This document shows positions 1 through 9,438 of a stretch of DNA of 64,000 nucleotides, piece after piece (positions within the stretch are counted from its first letter, which is position 1; each line of letters opens with the position of its first letter). Under the pieces are notes generated by a model, which was not told the origin of the DNA, did not search any database, and was given only the letters and a program-made list of their open reading frames with translations. The position numbers were made by a program, and so were the translations under genes. The stretch is taken from NCBI GenBank assembly GCA_947504705.1, contig CANNIA010000009.1, positions 48,039 through 112,038 of the forward strand, in the 5' to 3' direction. This stretch comes from Paracoccaceae bacterium (lineage in GTDB: Bacteria; Pseudomonadota; Alphaproteobacteria; Rhodobacterales; Rhodobacteraceae).

Positions 1-2
1 GG

Positions 3-671
3 CCAATCACTGCTTATGCCGCAAGCTTCGATAACCCCGACGCCAAACCCGTGCTTGCCATCGTGCTGATCGACACCGGCGCCGCCGATCTTGATCGCGC
101 AGCGCTTGCTGCCCTGCCCTTCCCAGTAAGCTTTGCGCTTGACCCGATGGACCCTGCAACGCCCGATCATGCCGCGATCTACCGCGCGGCTGGGCGCGAA
201 GTGATCATGCTGGCAACGGGCATCGCCGAAGGCTCGCAAGCGTCAGATGTCGAGGTTGCGTTCCAGTCGATGGCGCAGCGCCTGCCCGAGGCCGTCGCGG
301 TGATGGACCTTTCGGAGCCGGTTTTCCAGGACAACCGGCCGCTGGCAAGCCTGGTCGTTCCGGTGATCGGCGGCGAAGGTCGGGGTGTCCTGAGCTGGGA
401 CAAGGGCCTGAACGCAGCTGACCAGGTGGCACGGCGCGATGACATCGCTTCGGCGGTGATCTTCCGCGACCTTGCAGTCGGCGGAGGGGACGCCGCCGCG
501 GCCAAGCGCACGCTGGACCGGGCAGTGTTCAAAGCCGGTCAGGACGGGCGTGTGGTCGTGGCGGGCGAAGCGACGCCCGAACTGATCGCCGGTCTTCTGG
601 AATGGTCGGTCGAAGGCCGCGCCGGGGCGGTTGCTCTTGGGCCGCTGACGGCTGCAATGAAAGTCGACTGA
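3..671 (+). CDS. Divergent polysaccharide deacetylase family protein (5' partial)
   Basis: The reading frame is open from the first bases of the window and ends at the TGA at 669-671, so the N-terminus lies upstream and only the last 222 residues are seen. The visible part begins with a segment typical of the YibQ/COG2861 divergent polysaccharide deacetylases (FDNPDAKPVLAIVLIDTG), followed by alternating beta strands and helices of the NodB-like barrel (PFPVSFALDPM; later VFRDLAVGGGDA). These proteins are usually exported and linked to cell-envelope glycan turnover; the exact substrate is unknown. It converges on trpE with only a 14-bp gap. The GTG at 51 is internal and should not be taken as the start. 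Confidence 0.8.
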   Translation, partial: PITAYAASFDNPDAKPVLAIVLIDTGAADLDRAALAALPFPVSFALDPMDPATPDHAAIYRAAGREVIMLATGIAEGSQASDVEVAFQSMAQRLPEAVAVMDLSEPVFQDNRPLASLVVPVIGGEGRGVLSWDKGLNAADQVARRDDIASAVIFRDLAVGGGDAAAAKRTLDRAVFKAGQDGRVVVAGEATPELIAGLLEWSVEGRAGAVALGPLTAAMKVD

Positions 672-685
672 TCAGGACTTGCCGG

Positions 686-2194
686 TCAAGAATTTCCGCG
701 CCGGGCGAACATCCCGGCGTCTTTCGCCGCGCGACGCAACGCATTGGATTTGTTGACGGTTTCCTGATATTCCGCCTCGGGGTCGCTGTCATAGACGACG
801 CCACCCCCGGCCTGGATATACAGGGTTTCGTCCTTCAGGACCGCCGTGCGAAGCGCGATGCAGAAGTCCATCTCGCCATTGGCCGCGAAATACCCGACGC
901 CGCCGCCATAGATGCCGCGCTTTTCCGGCTCCAACTCGTCAATAATCTCCATCGCGCGGACCTTGGGCGCACCAGACACCGTGCCCGCAGGCAGACCGGC
1001 CAGTAGCGCCGAGAGCGCGTCTTCGCCGTCCGCAATCTCGCCCACCACGTTCGACACGATGTGCATGACGTGGGAATAGCGCTCGATGATGAAAGTCTCG
1101 GTCGGGCGCACGGTGCCTACTTTCGCCACCCGGCCCACATCGTTGCGGCCAAGGTCGAGAAGCATCAGATGTTCGGCCCGTTCCTTGGGGTCAGCCAGAA
1201 GGTCCAGTTCAAGCGCCTTGTCTTCGTCCACGGTAGTACCCCGTTTGCGGGTGCCGGCGATGGGGCGGACGGTGACTTCACGGTCGCGGAGGCGGACAAG
1301 GATTTCGGGGCTGGCGCCGATGACCTGAAAGCCGCCGAAGTTGAAGAAGAACATGAAGGGCGACGGGTTGGTACGCCGCAAGGACCGGTAAAGCGCGAAA
1401 GGCGGCAGTTCGAACCGCTGCGACCAGCGCTGTGAGGGCACGACCTGGAAGATGTCGCCCGCGCGGATATAGTCCTTGGCCTTTTCGACAGCGGCCATGT
1501 AGCCCGCATGGGTGAAGTTCGACTGCGCCGGGCCGACCGGGGCGGCATCGCCCAGATCGCGGGCCGCCGAGGGCGCGCGGTCAAGGTCGCGCAGACTGTC
1601 CATCACCCGTTCCGCCGCCTGCGCATAGGCCGCGCGTGCCGTAAGGCCCGAGCCGACCCAGGCGGGGGCGACCACGGTCACCTCGCCCTTGACGCCATCA
1701 AGGACCGCGATGACCGAGGGGCGGATCAGTTGCGCATCCGGCAGGCCAAGGGGGTCGGGGTTCACATTTGGCAGGTTTTCCACCAGCCGGATCATGTCAT
1801 AGCCAAGATAACCGAACAGGCCCGCCGACACCGCAGGCAGGCCTTCGGGCATCTCGATCCGGCATTCGGCCAGAAGGTCGCGCAGGGTTTGCAGCGGATG
1901 GCCGTCAAGGTCGGTGAAGGACTGCCGGTCAAAGCGGGCTTCGCGGTTGATCCGGCTTTGGGTGCCATGGCACTGCCAGATCAGATCGGGCTTCATGCCG
2001 ACGATGGAATAGCGGCCCCGAACCTCGCCCCCGGTCACCGATTCCAGCATGAACGTATCGGCACGGGCATCGCCCAGCTTCAGCATCAGGCTGACGGGCG
2101 TATCCAGATCTGCGGCCAGCCGGGCCCAGACGATCTGGTTCCGGCCCGCGTTCCAACCGGCCTCAAAGTCGGCAAAACCGGGGAAGAGCTGCAT
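686..2194 (-). CDS. trpE: Anthranilate synthase component I
   Basis: A 502-residue chorismate-binding enzyme that makes anthranilate from chorismate with ammonia from TrpG, the first step of tryptophan synthesis. The N-terminal lobe carries the LES motif (about residues 50-52) of the tryptophan feedback site. The C-terminal chorismate-binding domain shows PIAGTRKRG, RYSHVMHIVSNVVGEI and GTVSGAPKVRAMEIIDELE. Length is normal for TrpE. Its ATG overlaps the stop of the upstream peptidyl-prolyl isomerase gene by one base (TAATG on the minus strand), so the two are translationally coupled. The partner genes trpG, trpD and trpC lie 12.6 kb away on the other strand. Confidence 0.97.
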   Translation of the reverse strand: MQLFPGFADFEAGWNAGRNQIVWARLAADLDTPVSLMLKLGDARADTFMLESVTGGEVRGRYSIVGMKPDLIWQCHGTQSRINREARFDRQSFTDLDGHPLQTLRDLLAECRIEMPEGLPAVSAGLFGYLGYDMIRLVENLPNVNPDPLGLPDAQLIRPSVIAVLDGVKGEVTVVAPAWVGSGLTARAAYAQAAERVMDSLRDLDRAPSAARDLGDAAPVGPAQSNFTHAGYMAAVEKAKDYIRAGDIFQVVPSQRWSQRFELPPFALYRSLRRTNPSPFMFFFNFGGFQVIGASPEILVRLRDREVTVRPIAGTRKRGTTVDEDKALELDLLADPKERAEHLMLLDLGRNDVGRVAKVGTVRPTETFIIERYSHVMHIVSNVVGEIADGEDALSALLAGLPAGTVSGAPKVRAMEIIDELEPEKRGIYGGGVGYFAANGEMDFCIALRTAVLKDETLYIQAGGGVVYDSDPEAEYQETVNKSNALRRAAKDAGMFARRGNS

Positions 2195-4065
2195 TAGGGA
2201 AGGCTCGCGTTCACAGCGTCGACAGCGGCTTGATCCATTGTGATCCCGGCATCCGTGGTGATCGAGGTGGTAAAGGCCTCGAACGCATCCGCCGAAATCG
2301 ACTGGGCAAAGCTGGTGGCAAGCGAGGCACGGGCGGCGGCGGTCTCTTCACCTTCGGTGACGGCGGGGATGATCTTGTCCAGAACGACGACGCCAACGAA
2401 GCCATCGGCGTCGACCACGGAAACCGCGCCTTCTGCCATGCCAAAGACCGTCTCCATCAGCGAGGCCGGGGCACCCTCGACCGAGCCATTACGGTCGGTC
2501 TTCGCCATCGCGTCGACGATCCCGAAGCTGCCCAGCGATGCGCCGCCTTCAACGGCCGTCTTGATCTCGACGGCACGGGCCGACAGCGCCTTGGTCAGCG
2601 CTTCGGCATGCCAAGCGGTGGTTACGGCCTGGCGCGCCTCGTCAAACGGGGTCGGGGCTTCGGCGACAATCTCATCCAAGCGCAAAGCGAAGAGGCCGCC
2701 GTCTTCCAGACCCGTCGTTTCCGGGAAATCCCCCTCGGCAACTGCATCGGCAGCCTGACGGAAGGCGTCATAGCCTTCTATCGCCGAACCGCCTGGAACG
2801 CCCGAGACATAGTCCAGCGTGGAAAGGGTCATGCCCTCTTCCTTGGCCAGATCCTCCAGTGTGGCACCTCCGGCGAGAAGGTCATCAATCGCCTCGAACC
2901 GCGCATCAATCGCGGTGCGCGCCGCTTCGGTCTGCAGTTCCAGCGCCAGCGTGTCATGGACATCGGCCAGCGGGGTTTCTTCGGCGGCCAGCACCGTCGC
3001 CACCCGGAACATCGCCGGGCCGAGGTTTGAGGGCAGCGGTCCGACCACATCCCCTTCGGCAGCGGCAAAGACGCTTTCACCGGCATCGCCAAGATCGTCG
3101 AGGGTCACGTCGCCAAGGTCGGCATCGGCAAGTTCGATCCCGCGATCCTTGACCAAGTCCTCGAATGTGGCCCCGCCATCCAGCTTGGCGCGCGCGGCGT
3201 CAGCGGTGGCCTGATCGGGATAGACCAGCCGGTCGACGATCCGCCGCTCGGGCAGGACATATTCGTCGATCCGCTCGTCATATAGCGCCTGAACGGCGGC
3301 CTCGTCCACCGGCTGATCGGCGGCGATGTCCTGCGGCAAAAGCGCGACATAGGTGATCCGCTTCGCCTCGGGCTTGATGAACATCTCGGGTTGGGCGGTG
3401 TGGAAGGCTTTCAGCTCATCCTCGGTCGGTGCCGGCAAGGGGGCGGCAAGATACGCCTCGGTCAGAGGCAGCAGCGAAAAGCCGCGCTTTTCGTTCAGCC
3501 AGAGGTCTAGCTTTTCCGTCATCGCCTGCGGTGCGGTGATCCCGCCCGAGATCATGTTCTGGAACAGCCCAAGCGTCACATCGCGGCGCACGCCGGTCTC
3601 AAAGTCCGCCTCGCTTTGTTTGATCCGTTCAAGCTGCGAACGATACATGTCGCGGTCAAAGCTGCCCGAGGGGCCCTGAAAGGCGGGCATCGCGACGACC
3701 TTGGTTGCGACAAGTTCATCACCCACCGACAGGCCGATCTTCCCGGCTTCATCCGTCAGCGCAGCCCGGGCAATCAGCCCGCGCATCACGTCCTGGCCAA
3801 GGCCCGCGCCCAGCAACTCTTGCGCCGAAATCTGCAGGCCCATCTGCTGCGAATAGGACCGAACCTGGGTCTGCACCGCCTGGGCATAGTCCTGCGCGCT
3901 GATCTCGATATCGCCGACGGTCGCCACACTGGTGACCCGGCCACCGAAGTTCGTGACCCCGAACCCGCCAAGGCCCAGCACCAGCATGGACATCAAAAGC
4001 CAGCCTGCCACCTCTTGCATCTTGCGTTTGGTGCGCGGCTTTTCGTCGTCGGTGTTCTTGCTCAT
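2194..4065 (-). CDS. ppiD: Membrane-anchored peptidyl-prolyl isomerase, PpiD/SurA type
   Basis: A 623-residue inner-membrane chaperone of the PpiD family that helps fold exported and outer-membrane proteins. The N-terminus is short, charged and cytoplasmic (residues 1-18), followed by one membrane helix (about 20-40, LLMSMLVLGLGGFG) and a SurA-like N-terminal region. A parvulin (PPIC) segment lies around residues 245-375 (ERRIVDRLVYPDQATADAA, GDVVGPLPSNLGPAMFRV), and a second, more diverged chaperone region follows. The start ATG follows the promoter-proximal gap at 4066-4161. Association with trpE in one operon is common in Rhodobacteraceae, as far as I know, although the functions are unrelated. 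Confidence 0.88.
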   Translation of the reverse strand: MSKNTDDEKPRTKRKMQEVAGWLLMSMLVLGLGGFGVTNFGGRVTSVATVGDIEISAQDYAQAVQTQVRSYSQQMGLQISAQELLGAGLGQDVMRGLIARAALTDEAGKIGLSVGDELVATKVVAMPAFQGPSGSFDRDMYRSQLERIKQSEADFETGVRRDVTLGLFQNMISGGITAPQAMTEKLDLWLNEKRGFSLLPLTEAYLAAPLPAPTEDELKAFHTAQPEMFIKPEAKRITYVALLPQDIAADQPVDEAAVQALYDERIDEYVLPERRIVDRLVYPDQATADAARAKLDGGATFEDLVKDRGIELADADLGDVTLDDLGDAGESVFAAAEGDVVGPLPSNLGPAMFRVATVLAAEETPLADVHDTLALELQTEAARTAIDARFEAIDDLLAGGATLEDLAKEEGMTLSTLDYVSGVPGGSAIEGYDAFRQAADAVAEGDFPETTGLEDGGLFALRLDEIVAEAPTPFDEARQAVTTAWHAEALTKALSARAVEIKTAVEGGASLGSFGIVDAMAKTDRNGSVEGAPASLMETVFGMAEGAVSVVDADGFVGVVVLDKIIPAVTEGEETAAARASLATSFAQSISADAFEAFTTSITTDAGITMDQAAVDAVNASLP

Positions 4066-4161
4066 GACTTGCCCGTCGGTATCCTTGGGGGTTTCCCTAG
4101 CAGCGGTGAATAGTGGGAAGGCGGACGGGGGGCAAGATCAAGATCGCCCCCTGCTCTGTCG

Positions 4162-5367
4162 TTAGGGCCGGAACGCCGCCAGCCGCCGCAGCACTTCGGC
4201 AATGCCTTTGGCGTCGACATTGGCAAAGGCAATGCGGATCTGGCGTTCCCCGGCAGTCGAGCCTTCGGGCTGGAACATCGTCCCCGGCAGCATCAAAAGC
4301 GAGGCTTCCGCGACCAACCTCTTGCACAGCACATCCGAGGCCATGTCGAACGGGTGTTCCACATAGGCGAAATAGGCACCGCAGCCCAGAAGCTTCCAGC
4401 CCTTGACCGCCCCGAACCCATCAACCAGCGCCCGGCGGCGGGACAGGATTTCATCCCGCTCTCCCGCCAGCCACTGGGTGAGGTTCTGCATTCCCCAAAG
4501 GGCGCCGATCTGGCCCAGTTGGCCGGGGCAGATGGCGACGGTGTCGAGGAACTTCTCGATCTGGAACAGCCGCTCACGCGAGGCGATGACTGCGCCAACC
4601 CGGTGGCCGGTCAGCCGGTAGGCCTTGGAGAAGCTGTAAAGCTGGATGACCGTGTCCGACCAGTCGGGATCAGCGATCAGGTCATGCGGGCGACCGCCCA
4701 TTTCAAAGGAATGGCGGCTGTCAAAGTCGCGGTAGGTTTCATCCACGATCAGGGCCAGACCCTTGGCGCGGGCAAGATCGCGGAAGGCGTCCAGCACATC
4801 GGACGGATACTCCACCCCGCCGGGGTTGTTCGGGGTCACCAGCACAATCGCGCGGGTGCGCGGGGTGATCAGCGCCTCGGCAGCGGTGACATCGGGGATC
4901 AGAGTCGCGTCGGTTTCCAAGGGCACGGCGGTGACGCCGGTCATGTCCAGCCACATCTTGTGATTGAAGTACCACGGCGTTGGCAGGATCACCTCGTCCC
5001 CTGCCCCGGCCAAGGTGGCCATGACCGCGCAGAAGGCCTGATTGCAGCCTTGGGTGATACCAACTTCGGCGGGTTCAATCTGACCGCCATAAGCACGGGA
5101 AAACTGGCTGGCGATTTCGGTGCGCAATTCGGGCAGGCCAAGGACTGGGCCATAGAGATGGGCATCGGGATTGTTCAATGCAGCATCCGCCAACGCCTGA
5201 CGCAGGCCCAAGGGCGGGATTTCCACCGGGGCGGCTTGGCTTACGTTGATCAAGGGGCGGTCTGCGGGGTGGGTCACCCCCTCCAGCCAGCGCCGCGCCT
5301 CCATCACCGGAGGGGCCTCGGTCGCGGCGAAGGCGGGGTTAAGCGGAGCGATTTGGGGCATGGTCAT
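4162..5367 (-). CDS. PLP-dependent aminotransferase, class I/II (fold type I)
   Basis: A 401-residue pyridoxal-phosphate enzyme of the aspartate aminotransferase family. It shows the substrate/PLP motifs LVTPNNPGG (about residues 177-185), VDETYRDF and the lysine loop SFSKAYRLTGHRVG, where the SxSK lysine forms the Schiff base. The C-terminal arginine segment (ERQIRIAFANVD) should bind the substrate carboxylate. The substrate cannot be told from sequence; aspartate or another amino acid is possible. The ATG at 5367 has a clear AAAGGA ribosome site. An alternative start lies two codons later. It stands alone between ppiD-trpE and gpt, with about 100-bp gaps on each side. Confidence 0.9.
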   Translation of the reverse strand: MTMPQIAPLNPAFAATEAPPVMEARRWLEGVTHPADRPLINVSQAAPVEIPPLGLRQALADAALNNPDAHLYGPVLGLPELRTEIASQFSRAYGGQIEPAEVGITQGCNQAFCAVMATLAGAGDEVILPTPWYFNHKMWLDMTGVTAVPLETDATLIPDVTAAEALITPRTRAIVLVTPNNPGGVEYPSDVLDAFRDLARAKGLALIVDETYRDFDSRHSFEMGGRPHDLIADPDWSDTVIQLYSFSKAYRLTGHRVGAVIASRERLFQIEKFLDTVAICPGQLGQIGALWGMQNLTQWLAGERDEILSRRRALVDGFGAVKGWKLLGCGAYFAYVEHPFDMASDVLCKRLVAEASLLMLPGTMFQPEGSTAGERQIRIAFANVDAKGIAEVLRRLAAFRP

Positions 5368-5464
5368 CTGGTCATCCTTTCTGGCCGCTCATCGGCCCTG
5401 ACGGGCCTTTTCGCTGGGGCAGGGCAAGCGAGAAGCGCCCGCGAGGGAGCGCCGAGCGCTGACG

Positions 5465-5989
5465 TCAGTCCGTGCCGCGCATCGGCTGGACATATTGCAG
5501 CGCCATGTCCCAGGGGAAGAAGATCCAGGTGTCCTGGCTGACGCTGGTGATATAGGTGTCGGCCTGCCGCTCACCCTCGGGCTTGGCGTAGACGCAGGCG
5601 AAATGCGCCTTTGGGTAAAGGCCCCGGATCAGCTCAAGCGTCTTGCCGCTGTCAACAAGGTCATCGACGATCAGGATGCCCGAACCATCGCCCATCAGGT
5701 CGGCCTGCGGGGCCTTGATCACCTGCGCTTCACGGCGCTGGTCGGCTGCTCCGCCGCCGGCATGATAGGACTTCACCGAGATTGCATCGACAACGCGGAT
5801 ATCCAGCTCGCGGCTGACGATCATCGCCGGAACAAGACCGCCCCGGGTGATCCCGACCACGGCTTTCCAGGCCCCGCCTTCACCCGGACCCTTGCCGTCC
5901 AGCCGCCAGGCCAGCGCCCGGGCATCACGGTGGATCTGATCCCAGCTGACGTGGAATCCCTTTTCATGCGGCAGACGATCGGGCGACAT
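5465..5989 (-). CDS. gpt: Xanthine-guanine phosphoribosyltransferase
   Basis: A 174-residue purine-salvage enzyme that transfers phosphoribose from PRPP to xanthine or guanine. The type I phosphoribosyltransferase PRPP loop is clear ([17 protein letters not shown], about residues 101-117), as are the N-terminal [10 protein letters not shown] loop and the C-terminal [12 protein letters not shown] segment typical of Gpt. Length fits the family (about 150-175). It is followed on the same strand by nothing for 97 bp and is preceded by the LysE-type gene with a 13-bp gap, suggesting cotranscription. Confidence 0.94.
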   Translation of the reverse strand: MSPDRLPHEKGFHVSWDQIHRDARALAWRLDGKGPGEGGAWKAVVGITRGGLVPAMIVSRELDIRVVDAISVKSYHAGGGAADQRREAQVIKAPQADLMGDGSGILIVDDLVDSGKTLELIRGLYPKAHFACVYAKPEGERQADTYITSVSQDTWIFFPWDMALQYVQPMRGTD

Positions 5990-6002
5990 CGGGCTTACTC
6001 CT

Positions 6003-6617
6003 TCAGGTGGCGACGATTTTCACGCCCAAAAGGGCCAGGGCGGCCCCGAAACAGCGGTCGATCACGGTTTTCAGACTGATATAGGCCCCCCGCGTCCGCT
6101 CAAGCGAGAAGATGCGGGCGACAAGGCTGTTCCAAACCGTCTCGGCCACAAGGATCAAGAGGATCAGGCAGCCCAGCACCCAGACCGGCGTTCCGGGGCT
6201 GATCGTGCCAAGGAAGATCGAGGAATAGATGACCACGGCCTTGGGGTTGGACAGGTTGGTCCACAGCCCCAGCCGATAGGTCGCGAAGGGCGAGCGGGGC
6301 ACTGGCCGCGCATCTTCGGCAACAAAGGGCGTCGCGGCATCGCGCCAAAGGTGCCAGCCCAGCCACAGCAAGTAAGCCGCGCCGCCGATCTTCAGCGCCC
6401 AGAGGAGCGAGGGAGCAGCGTCAAAGATCAGATGCAATCCGAACATCGCAGCCAAGGCCCAGAAGACCGCACCACTGGCGATGCCCAAGGCCAGCATGAC
6501 CCCGGTGCGAAAGCCTTCGGTAAGTCCGGTGCGGGCCGACATCAGAACGGCAGGACCGGGCGAGATCACGGCGAACAGCACCAAGCCTGCAAAGGCCAGG
6601 AAGGCCCCAAGGCTCAT
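6003..6617 (-). CDS. LysE/RhtB family amino-acid exporter
   Basis: A 204-residue membrane protein of the LysE/RhtB superfamily with about six hydrophobic segments. The N-terminal family signature [22 protein letters not shown] is present (about residues 18-39), and the middle segment [20 protein letters not shown] matches the conserved TNLLNPKA motif. Members export amino acids such as threonine, homoserine or lysine; the substrate here is not determinable. It is sandwiched between fabI (13 bp upstream) and gpt (13 bp downstream), so all three are likely one transcript. Confidence 0.92.
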   Translation of the reverse strand: MSLGAFLAFAGLVLFAVISPGPAVLMSARTGLTEGFRTGVMLALGIASGAVFWALAAMFGLHLIFDAAPSLLWALKIGGAAYLLWLGWHLWRDAATPFVAEDARPVPRSPFATYRLGLWTNLSNPKAVVIYSSIFLGTISPGTPVWVLGCLILLILVAETVWNSLVARIFSLERTRGAYISLKTVIDRCFGAALALLGVKIVAT

Positions 6618-6630
6618 GCCCGGATGCGGC

Positions 6631-7461
6631 TCACTGGCCGTCCTCTTTCTTGCCGGTGACGACGTCGATATCCGGCGCGTCGATCGCCTTCATGCCGACG
6701 ACATGATAGCCCGCGTCGACATGCAGGTTCTCGCCCGTCGTGCCGCTTCCAAGATCGGAGAGCAGGTAAAGCGAGGCCTTGCCGACCTCTTCCTGCGTTA
6801 CGTTGCGGCGGAGCGGCGAGTTCAACTCGTTCCACTTCATGATATAGCGGAAATCGCCGATGCCGCTGGCGGCCAAGGTCTTGATCGGCCCGGCGCTGAT
6901 CGCGTTGACGCGGATGCCGTCGCGGCCCAGATCCTCGGCCAGATACTTGACCGAGGCTTCCAGCCCAGCCTTGGCCACGCCCATCACATTGTAATGCGGC
7001 ATCACCTTTTCCGCACCGTAATAGGTCAACGTCAGCAGGCTGCCACCACTGGTCATCATCGCGGCGGCGCGCTGGCAAACGGCAGTGAAGGAATAGACCG
7101 AGATGTCCATCGCCAGCGCAAAGCCCGCGCGCGAGGTGTCGACATATCGGCCCCGAAGTTCGTTCTTGTCGGCAAAGCCGATGGCATGGACGACGAAATC
7201 CAGTGTGCCCCATTCGGCCTTCAGCCCGTGGAACAACGCATCAATGCTGGCGTCACTGGCCACATCGCATTCGAAAAGCCGGGGCACCCCAAGGCTTGCG
7301 GCCAAGGGTTCAACCCGCTTTTTCAGCGCCTCGCCCTGATAGGAAAACGCAAGTTCCGCCCCCTGCGCCGCGACCGCCTGGGCAATACCCCAGGCAATGG
7401 ATTTGTCATTCGCAAGGCCCATGATCAGCCCGCGCTTGCCCTGCATCAGTCCGGTTGACAT
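6631..7461 (-). CDS. fabI: Enoyl-[acyl-carrier-protein] reductase (NADH)
   Basis: A 276-residue short-chain-dehydrogenase-type enoyl-ACP reductase for the last step of each fatty-acid elongation cycle. It has the FabI-type nucleotide motif GKRGLIMGLANDKSIAWG (residues 7-24), the catalytic pair Y-X6-K (YNVMGVAK) preceded by the second conserved Tyr in LTYYGAEK, and SAGPIKTLAASGI near the substrate loop. The frame is open upstream to 7557, but the ATG at 7461 has an AAGGGG ribosome site and matches the family N-terminus (MSTGLMQGKRG), so it is preferred. It is transcribed divergently from pdxH across 98 bp. Confidence 0.95.
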   Translation of the reverse strand: MSTGLMQGKRGLIMGLANDKSIAWGIAQAVAAQGAELAFSYQGEALKKRVEPLAASLGVPRLFECDVASDASIDALFHGLKAEWGTLDFVVHAIGFADKNELRGRYVDTSRAGFALAMDISVYSFTAVCQRAAAMMTSGGSLLTLTYYGAEKVMPHYNVMGVAKAGLEASVKYLAEDLGRDGIRVNAISAGPIKTLAASGIGDFRYIMKWNELNSPLRRNVTQEEVGKASLYLLSDLGSGTTGENLHVDAGYHVVGMKAIDAPDIDVVTGKKEDGQ

Positions 7462-7559
7462 TGCTGACCCCTTGCCCACCATTTCGTTGAAATGACGTGT
7501 AGGCGAAGCGGGGCCGTCCTTCAAGGCGGGACCTTCCGCCGGGTAAAGGAGTTTCACAG

Positions 7560-8162
7560 ATGGACCGGTCAGGCATTTTCGCGGGCAGCGACCCCTTTGC
7601 GATTGCGCAGCGCTGGTTGACCGAAGCCGAAGCGACCGAACCGAACGACCCGAACGCGATTGCGCTGGCCACGGTCGATGCTGACGGTTTGCCCAATGTG
7701 CGGATGGTGCTGCTGAAAGAGATCGAAGTGGATGCCTTCGTCTTCTACACCAACTACGGATCGACCAAGGGCCAAGAGATTGCGGCTTCGGGCAAGGCGG
7801 CCTTTGTGCTGCATTGGAAAAGCTTGCGCCGCCAGATCCGGGTGCGCGGAGTGACCGAACGTGAGGATGGGCCGCAGGCCGATGCCTATTACACCAGCCG
7901 CTCGTTGAAGTCGCGGCTTGGGGCTTGGGCGTCCGAGCAATCCCAGCCGCTCAGTTCACGCGAGGCGCTGATGGCCCAGGCCGCCAAGGTTGCACTGACC
8001 AAGGGGACCAACCCTGCCCGCCCGCCATTTTGGGGCGGATTCCGCATTCGGCCGGTGGAAATCGAGTTCTGGGCCGATGGTGCCTTTCGCCTGCATGATC
8101 GTTTTCGCTGGTCGCGGGCTTCGCTTCAGGACGATTGGTTCGTCTCGCGGCGCAATCCCTAG
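7560..8162 (+). CDS. pdxH: Pyridoxamine/pyridoxine 5'-phosphate oxidase
   Basis: A 200-residue FMN-dependent oxidase that makes pyridoxal 5'-phosphate. Visible landmarks are the FMN-binding segment [10 protein letters not shown], the split-barrel strand [31 protein letters not shown], and the C-terminal [17 protein letters not shown] and HDRFRWSR motifs that bind PLP. The last residues are RRNP, where most PdxH proteins end in RL-P; the change is conservative in position. Length is slightly below the E. coli enzyme because the N-terminus is short. It stands alone, divergent from fabI. Confidence 0.96.
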   Translation: MDRSGIFAGSDPFAIAQRWLTEAEATEPNDPNAIALATVDADGLPNVRMVLLKEIEVDAFVFYTNYGSTKGQEIAASGKAAFVLHWKSLRRQIRVRGVTEREDGPQADAYYTSRSLKSRLGAWASEQSQPLSSREALMAQAAKVALTKGTNPARPPFWGGFRIRPVEIEFWADGAFRLHDRFRWSRASLQDDWFVSRRNP

Positions 8163-8287
8163 ACACCGTCTAACATTGTTGAACACTCCCAAAGCAAGCG
8201 TTTATGCAGAATTTGGCTTGCAACCCTGCATTGATTGATTGCAATTGGCGACACAATGGGGCTCGTTCTGGGGAAAAGGCTCTGAGA

Positions 8288-8821
8288 ATGACGGAAGAAG
8301 TGGCGACCACGCTCGAGTTGCGTGGGCTAGTGAAATGGTTCGATCCGTCAAAGGGTTTCGGGTTTGTGGTCTCGGAAGACTGCGATGTCGATATTCTTCT
8401 GCACGCGAACGTTCTGCGCAATTTCGGGCAAAGTTCGGTGGCGGACGGGGCCGTCGTGGTGCTGCGGACACAACGCACGCCGCGTGGAGTTCAAGCCGTT
8501 GAGGTGCTTGCCATCGAGCCTCCAGAAGGGGCCACGCTGACCCTGCCGGAAGACTCGCATGGGCTGCTCGGGGCCGAAGTTCTGGCACTCCCCATCGAGC
8601 CGGCCCGGGTGAAATGGTACGACAAGGGCAAGGGCTTCGGCTTTGCGAATGTCTTCGGGCGCAATGAGGATGTCTTCATCCATATCGAAGTGCTGCGGGT
8701 CTCGGGCCTTGCCGATCTGGAATCGGGCGAGGCTGTGGCGTTGCGCATCGTCGACGGCAAGCGCGGACGCATGGCAGTTCAGGTCCTGTCCTGGGATGCC
8801 GCATCGCGCGGGCCGGAATGA
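8288..8821 (+). CDS. Tandem cold-shock domain protein
   Basis: A 177-residue protein with two cold-shock (OB-fold) nucleic-acid-binding domains joined by a linker. Domain one (about residues 10-70) has VKWFDPSKGFGFV with an RNP2-like DVDILLHANVL. Domain two (about 108-170) has VKWYDKGKGFGFA and EDVFIHIEVLR. Single-domain Csp proteins are about 70 residues; this duplicated form is familiar from alphaproteobacteria. The frame is open from 8204, but the ATG at 8288 starts just before domain one and follows a GGGGAAAAGG purine run, leaving an untranslated stretch of about 120 bp after pdxH. Its stop overlaps the next gene by four bases (ATGA). Confidence 0.88.
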   Translation: MTEEVATTLELRGLVKWFDPSKGFGFVVSEDCDVDILLHANVLRNFGQSSVADGAVVVLRTQRTPRGVQAVEVLAIEPPEGATLTLPEDSHGLLGAEVLALPIEPARVKWYDKGKGFGFANVFGRNEDVFIHIEVLRVSGLADLESGEAVALRIVDGKRGRMAVQVLSWDAASRGPE

Positions 8822-9291
8822 AACGCCTTCTCAGTGCAATCTTACTGTCCTCGCTTGCATCCGCCGCCTGTGCCGGGGCCGAATGCCGGGAAACCCGGCT
8901 GCAGCTGCGCTGGGAGACAGGGTCCGAAAGCTTCAGCGTCGAAGTGGCCGATGACACGGCGGAACGGGCGCGCGGGTTGATGTTTCGCGAAACGCTTGAC
9001 CTTGGGGCGGGGATGCTTTTCGCCTATGACACCCCGCACCACCCGCAGTTCTGGATGAAGAACACGCTGATTCCCCTGGACATCATCTTCGCCGACATGA
9101 CGGGCAAAGTGACCCGGGTGCATTCCAACGCGGTGCCGGGCGATCTGACCCCGATCGACGGGGGCGAAGGCGTGGGTTTCGTGCTGGAAATCAACGGCGG
9201 ACTGGCTGAAAAGCTGGGCATCACCCCTGGGGCCGAGCTTCGCCATCCCGTGATCCCACAGGATCACGCAGTCTGGCCTTGTGTCGGCTAA
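8818..9291 (+). CDS. Exported DUF192 family protein
   Basis: A 157-residue protein with a signal peptide (residues 1 to about 20, LLSAILLSSLASAACAG) followed by a DUF192 domain. Family landmarks are ERARGLMFRETLDLGAGMLFAYD, QFWMKNTLIPLDIIFAD and the C-terminal VLEINGGLAEKLGI. DUF192 proteins are small periplasmic or membrane-associated beta-barrel-like proteins of unknown biochemical role. The ATG overlaps the cold-shock gene stop (ATGA), indicating translational coupling. It ends 41 bp before tRNA-Pro. Confidence 0.9.
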   Translation: MKRLLSAILLSSLASAACAGAECRETRLQLRWETGSESFSVEVADDTAERARGLMFRETLDLGAGMLFAYDTPHHPQFWMKNTLIPLDIIFADMTGKVTRVHSNAVPGDLTPIDGGEGVGFVLEINGGLAEKLGITPGAELRHPVIPQDHAVWPCVG

Positions 9292-9332
9292 GGCTTTTCT
9301 TTCCCCGAAGGACCCGCTAAGGGAGCATCCGT

Positions 9333-9409
9333 CGGGGCGTAGCGCAGTCTGGTAGCGCGGCGGTTTTGGGTACCGTAGGTCGAGAGTTCGAATCCCTCCG
9401 CCCCGACCA
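9333..9409 (+). tRNA. tRNA-Pro (anticodon UGG)
   Basis: A 77-nt cloverleaf with the 3' CCA encoded. The acceptor stem CGGGGCG pairs with CGCCCCG. The D arm is GCGC/GCGC, the anticodon stem at 9360-9364 pairs with 9372-9376 around the loop TTTGGGT, giving anticodon TGG at 9367-9369, and the T arm carries GTTCGAATC. The sequence is close to bacterial proline tRNAs. It lies in the same direction as the DUF192 gene and selO. Confidence 0.97.
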
Positions 9410-9438
9410 CTTTCCAGCGAAGCCGCCACTTGTCGTCG